Source: Microbacterium sp. SORGH_AS_0969
GTDB taxonomy: Bacteria; Actinomycetota; Actinomycetes; Actinomycetales; Microbacteriaceae
Assembly: GCF_030818255.1 (NCBI RefSeq)
Contig: NZ_JAUTAG010000001.1
Coordinates: forward strand, 1,798,001-1,862,000
DNA length: 64,000 bases
Direction of reading: 5' to 3'
Shown in pieces: positions 60,377 through 64,000 of this stretch. Position numbers and translations under genes: made by a program. Positions within the stretch are counted from its first letter, which is position 1, and the number at the start of each line of letters is the position of its first letter. The notes beneath the pieces are model-generated. The model did not search any database, was not told the DNA's origin, and saw only the letters and a program-made list of their open reading frames with translations.

Positions 60377-60510
60377 GCCCCGCCCCCGCCCCGCGCCACG
60401 CCGCGGCGCTCACCGCCGCGGCGCTCACCGCCGCGCCGACCCGGCTAGGCGGAGCGAAGCGACGGCGCCGCCGCCGACGGGGGAGCCGGCGCGGGCCGCG
60501 CCCCGGCGCG

Positions 60511-61658
<1,148 letters not shown>

Positions 61659-61662
<4 letters not shown>

Positions 61663-62834
61663 GCCGTCACCTCCGGAACGGTGTCGAGGGCGGCGCGCAG
61701 GCGTTCGGCCTGCGACTCGGGGGTCACATCGCCGATCCAGGCGCCCATGGCGGCCTCGGATCCGGCGAGGTACTTCAGCTTGTCGGCCGCGCGGCGCGGC
61801 GAGGTGATCTGCAGGTTGAGGCGCACGGCATCCCTCGCCCGTCCGACCGGCGCCTGGTGCCAGGCGGCGATGTAGGGGGTGGGGGTGTCGTACAGGGCGT
61901 CGATGCCGCGCAGCAGCCGCAGGTAGAAGGGTGCCAGCTCGTCGCGCTCGGCGTCGGTCGTCTCGGCGAGATCGGCGACGTGACGGTGCGGAAGCACGTG
62001 CACCTCGATGGGCCAGCGGGCCGCGAACGGCACGAAGGCGGTCCAGTGCTCGCCACGCAGCACGACGCGCTCGCCGCCCTGCTCGAAGTCGAGGATGCGC
62101 GCGAACAGGTCGTCCGAGGTGCGCGAGATCGTGTCGAGCAAGCGGTGCGTGCGCGGGGTCACGTAGGGGTAGGCGTAGATCTGCCCGTGCGGGTGGGGGA
62201 GGGTGACCCCGATCTGCTCGCCGCGGTTCTCGAACGGGAAGACCTGACGGATGCCGGGCAGAGCCGAGAGCGCCGCGGTCCGGTCGGCCCACGCCTCGAT
62301 GACGGTGCGGGCGCGGGTGCGCGAGAGCGAGCCGAACGACCCCTCGTGTGCGGGGCTGAAGCAGACGACCTCGCAGCGTCCAACCGAGGTGCGCGTGCGG
62401 CCGAGGCCGAGGTGCTCGAGGTCGTCGTCACCCCGGGGCGGGTCGACGGCCGCGGGGGCGTCGCCGATCGCGGTGTCGAGGGCGGGGCCGAACGACGGCG
62501 ACTTGTTCTCGAAGACCGCCACGTCGTACAGCGAGGGGATCTCAGACGGGTTGGTCGGCGTCTGCGGTGACAGCGGGTCGAGGTGCGCGGGGGGAAGGAA
62601 CGCGCGGTTCTGGCGATTGGATGCCACGGTGATCCAGTCGCCGGTGAGCACGTCCTGGCGCATGGTCGCCGTGGTCGGCCGCGGGTCGAGGGTGCGGGCG
62701 TCGACCGCGCGCTCGGCGCCGAGCGTCGTGTCGGGGTCGTCGAAGTAGATGAGCTCGCGTCCGTCGGCCAGGTGGGTGGGTCGCTTGACGACGCCGGCGC
62801 CCAGGGGCTCCGCGCTGAGGCTTTCCGTGTTCAC
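61659..62834 (-). CDS. galT: Galactose-1-phosphate uridylyltransferase
   Basis: Protein of 391 residues, HIT-like. The nucleophilic His216 lies in HPHGQ (214-218), and zinc and substrate residues in NRQNRAF and EVHVLPHRH. It exchanges UDP between glucose-1-P and galactose-1-P. GTG 62834 is fixed by TAGCGT 6 bases upstream (minus strand 62841-62846), so it is leaderless. First gene of galTK, divergent from a LacI-type regulator. Confidence 0.94.
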
Positions 62835-62872
62835 GATAACACGCTACATCTGGGGCGTGATATCGTCAACAC
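62827..62872. promoter_or_regulatory. Twin LacI-type operators between galT and lacI-like gene
   Basis: GTGTTATCGTGAACAC (minus strand, 62827-62842) and GTGATATCGTCAACAC (plus strand, 62857-62872) match at 14 of 16 positions, centres 30 bases apart, nearly three helix turns. The first covers the galT start codon, the second the LacI promoter (TATCGT at 62861-62866). Confidence 0.75.
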
Positions 62873-62884
62873 GGAGGGGGCGTG

Positions 62885-63850
62885 ATGCGCGTATCCATGG
62901 CCGACGTGGCCGAGCGGGCCGGAGTCTCGGCGCAGACCGTGTCGCGCGTGGCCAACGGCAGCCCCCGTGTCGACCCCGCCACCCGGGTCCGCGTCGAGAA
63001 GGCCATGGCCGACCTCGGCTATCGCATGCACCGCGCGGCGCGGGCGCTGCGTACCGGGCAGACCTCCACGATCGGACTGGTCGTGTCGACCCTGGCCTCC
63101 GTCGGTAACTCGCGCATGCTGCAGGCGATCTCCGAGGCCGCCGCCGAGCGCGACTACGCCCTGGCCGTGGTGACGGTCGGGGAGCGCGGCATCCGCGAGG
63201 CGTTCGCCCGCTTGCGCTCGCAGGGCGTCGACGGCGCCGTCGTGCTGAACGAGGCGACCGAGCTCGCCCGCGACGCCGAGCCTCCCGCCGACCTGCACCT
63301 CGTGGTCGTCGATTCCCCGGCCGACGCGCGCTTCTCGATCGTGCAGACCGACCACGCCGCCGGCGCGCGGGCTGCGACCGCGCACCTGTTGGCCCTCGGC
63401 CATGACGCGGTGCACCACCTCGGTGGGCCGCGCGGCTCGTTCGCCGCGGCTGAGCGCGAGCGGGGATGGCGCGAGGCTCTCGCTGACGCCGGAATCAAGG
63501 CGCCCGAGCCGGTCCGCGGCGATTGGACCTCGGCATCCGGGTACGCCGCCGTCGCGGGTCTTACCGGTGCCACGGCGATCTTCGTCGCCAACGACCAGAT
63601 GGCCCTCGGTGCTCTGCGCGCTCTCGCCGACGAGGGCCGCCGTGTTCCCGAGGATGTCTCGGTGGTGGGTTTCGACGACATCGCGGATGCCGCGGAGTTC
63701 CGCCCGCCGCTGACCACCGTCCGCCAGGACTTCGACGCGCTGGGCCGCCGCGCCGTCGCCGCCCTGGTCGCGGCGATCGAGGGCGGCGATCCGGTCGCGG
63801 AGACGGTGCCGGCGTCACTGATGGTGCGCCAGAGTACCGCTGCGCGTTGA
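62885..63850 (+). CDS. LacI-family regulator of the gal genes
   Basis: Protein of 321 residues: helix-turn-helix [20 protein letters not shown], hinge RAARALRTGQT, and a sugar-binding domain (IGLVVSTLASVGNSRMLQAI, FVANDQMALGALRAL, VVGFDDIADAAEF). ATG 62885 is preceded by a long GGAGGGGG site; GTG 62882 is possible. Divergent from galTK with two matched operators, so it most likely represses galTK and itself and responds to galactose. Confidence 0.9.
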   Translation: MRVSMADVAERAGVSAQTVSRVANGSPRVDPATRVRVEKAMADLGYRMHRAARALRTGQTSTIGLVVSTLASVGNSRMLQAISEAAAERDYALAVVTVGERGIREAFARLRSQGVDGAVVLNEATELARDAEPPADLHLVVVDSPADARFSIVQTDHAAGARAATAHLLALGHDAVHHLGGPRGSFAAAERERGWREALADAGIKAPEPVRGDWTSASGYAAVAGLTGATAIFVANDQMALGALRALADEGRRVPEDVSVVGFDDIADAAEFRPPLTTVRQDFDALGRRAVAALVAAIEGGDPVAETVPASLMVRQSTAAR

Positions 63851-63896
63851 GGTGTCGCTCTTCGTGTGACCCTCAGCTGAGCGGTGGTGCACCGAA

Positions 63897-63913
63897 TGTA
63901 CAGGTGGTACACT
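63897..63913 (+). promoter_or_regulatory. Operator/promoter of the last gene
   Basis: TGTAC-N5-GTACA (63897-63911) overlaps TACACT (63908-63913), which is exactly 6 bases before ATG 63920. Such short palindromes over leaderless promoters are usual for autoregulated antitoxin genes. Confidence 0.55.
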
Positions 63914-63919
63914 CGGGCC

Positions 63920-64000
63920 ATGCCGACCACCCGTCCCCGCACCCAGGTGACGCACACCGTCGAGATCGAAGAGGCGCTGCAGATCGCGCGCTCCCGCTGG
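63920..64000 (+). CDS. Start of a small antitoxin-like gene (cut by window edge)
   Basis: The first 27 residues, beginning MPTTRPRTQVTHTVEIEEAL, are present and the frame is open at the edge. The short Pro-Arg start followed by a helix (EIEEALQIARSRW) resembles small actinobacterial VapB-like or CopG-like antitoxins, usually followed by a PIN-domain toxin. The palindromic leaderless promoter fits autoregulation. Family assignment is tentative because most of the gene lies outside. Confidence 0.45.
   Translation, partial: MPTTRPRTQVTHTVEIEEALQIARSRW

Larger units (their letters stand above)
60069..60510. other. 442-base noncoding gap with repeats
   Basis: No credible gene. From left to right it holds the leaderless promoter of the 60068 gene, four 23-bp tandem repeats (60126-60218), an inverted-repeat element with CGCGTTTATGC arms (60310-60376), and a very GC-rich stretch before the galK stop. 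The tail repeats GGCGCTCACCGCC twice near 60408. Confidence 0.6.

Overview
The window is very GC-rich (about 70%) with dense, mostly coupled genes (many ATGA or GTGA stop/start overlaps). It carries actinobacterial hallmarks: DtxR/IdeR-type iron boxes, HtaA-type heme proteins, an F420-type oxidoreductase and leaderless promoters. I read it as a Microbacteriaceae chromosome, most likely Microbacterium or a close relative. I found no rRNA, tRNA, CRISPR array, transposase or phage gene. This looks like an accessory carbohydrate and iron region, not a mobile island.

Region 1 (1-13.3 kb): the end of a rhamnulokinase gene, an L-lactate dehydrogenase, a LysR-controlled quercetinase-like cupin with a coupled esterase and a small membrane protein, a GH78 alpha-rhamnosidase, a sugar MFS transporter with a GH1 beta-glycosidase, two TetR regulators, and a TIM-barrel isomerase/Gfo-Idh oxidoreductase pair. 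Together these could take apart a rhamnose-glucose flavonoid glycoside such as rutin (inference).

Region 2 (13.5-20.9 kb): an S41 peptidase, a frameshifted lactonase-like pseudogene, an unrecognised protein, two multidrug-type MFS pumps with a MarR regulator and matching operators, and a monoacylglycerol-lipase-like hydrolase. Region 3 (21.2-28.7 kb): a divergent ABC sugar importer (binding protein, ATPase, permease) with a second Gfo-Idh/TIM-barrel pair and a ROK regulator. Region 4 (29-33 kb): a LysR/EamA exporter pair, a lipoate ligase coupled to an orphan DNA methyltransferase, and a striking 73-bp nested palindrome.

Region 5 (33.3-43.0 kb) is an iron-regulated heme island: DUF2470 protein, heme oxygenase, DUF916-like protein, a large HtaA protein, HmuTUV ABC importer and two further surface proteins, with four iron boxes. 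Region 6 (43.3-56.3 kb): a LuxR regulator carrying a kinase-like ATPase domain, the two RuMP-pathway enzymes (PHI, HPS), a MarR regulator, and a nine-gene operon encoding a split transketolase, dehydrogenases, an epimerase, an ABC sugar importer and an aldehyde dehydrogenase. No sugar kinase is present, so its substrate is an open question. Region 7 (56.4-64 kb): an F420-type oxidoreductase, an esterase with a squalene-cyclase-like protein, galactose genes galT-galK with a divergent LacI regulator, and the start of an antitoxin-like gene at the edge.

Two window-wide patterns stand out. At least 17 first genes have a TANNNT hexamer 5-7 bases (usually exactly 6) before an ATG or GTG, which predicts leaderless mRNAs and fixes many start codons. 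Several intergenic gaps hold structured inverted repeats, two of them as length-conserved pairs (59 bp and 66 bp).
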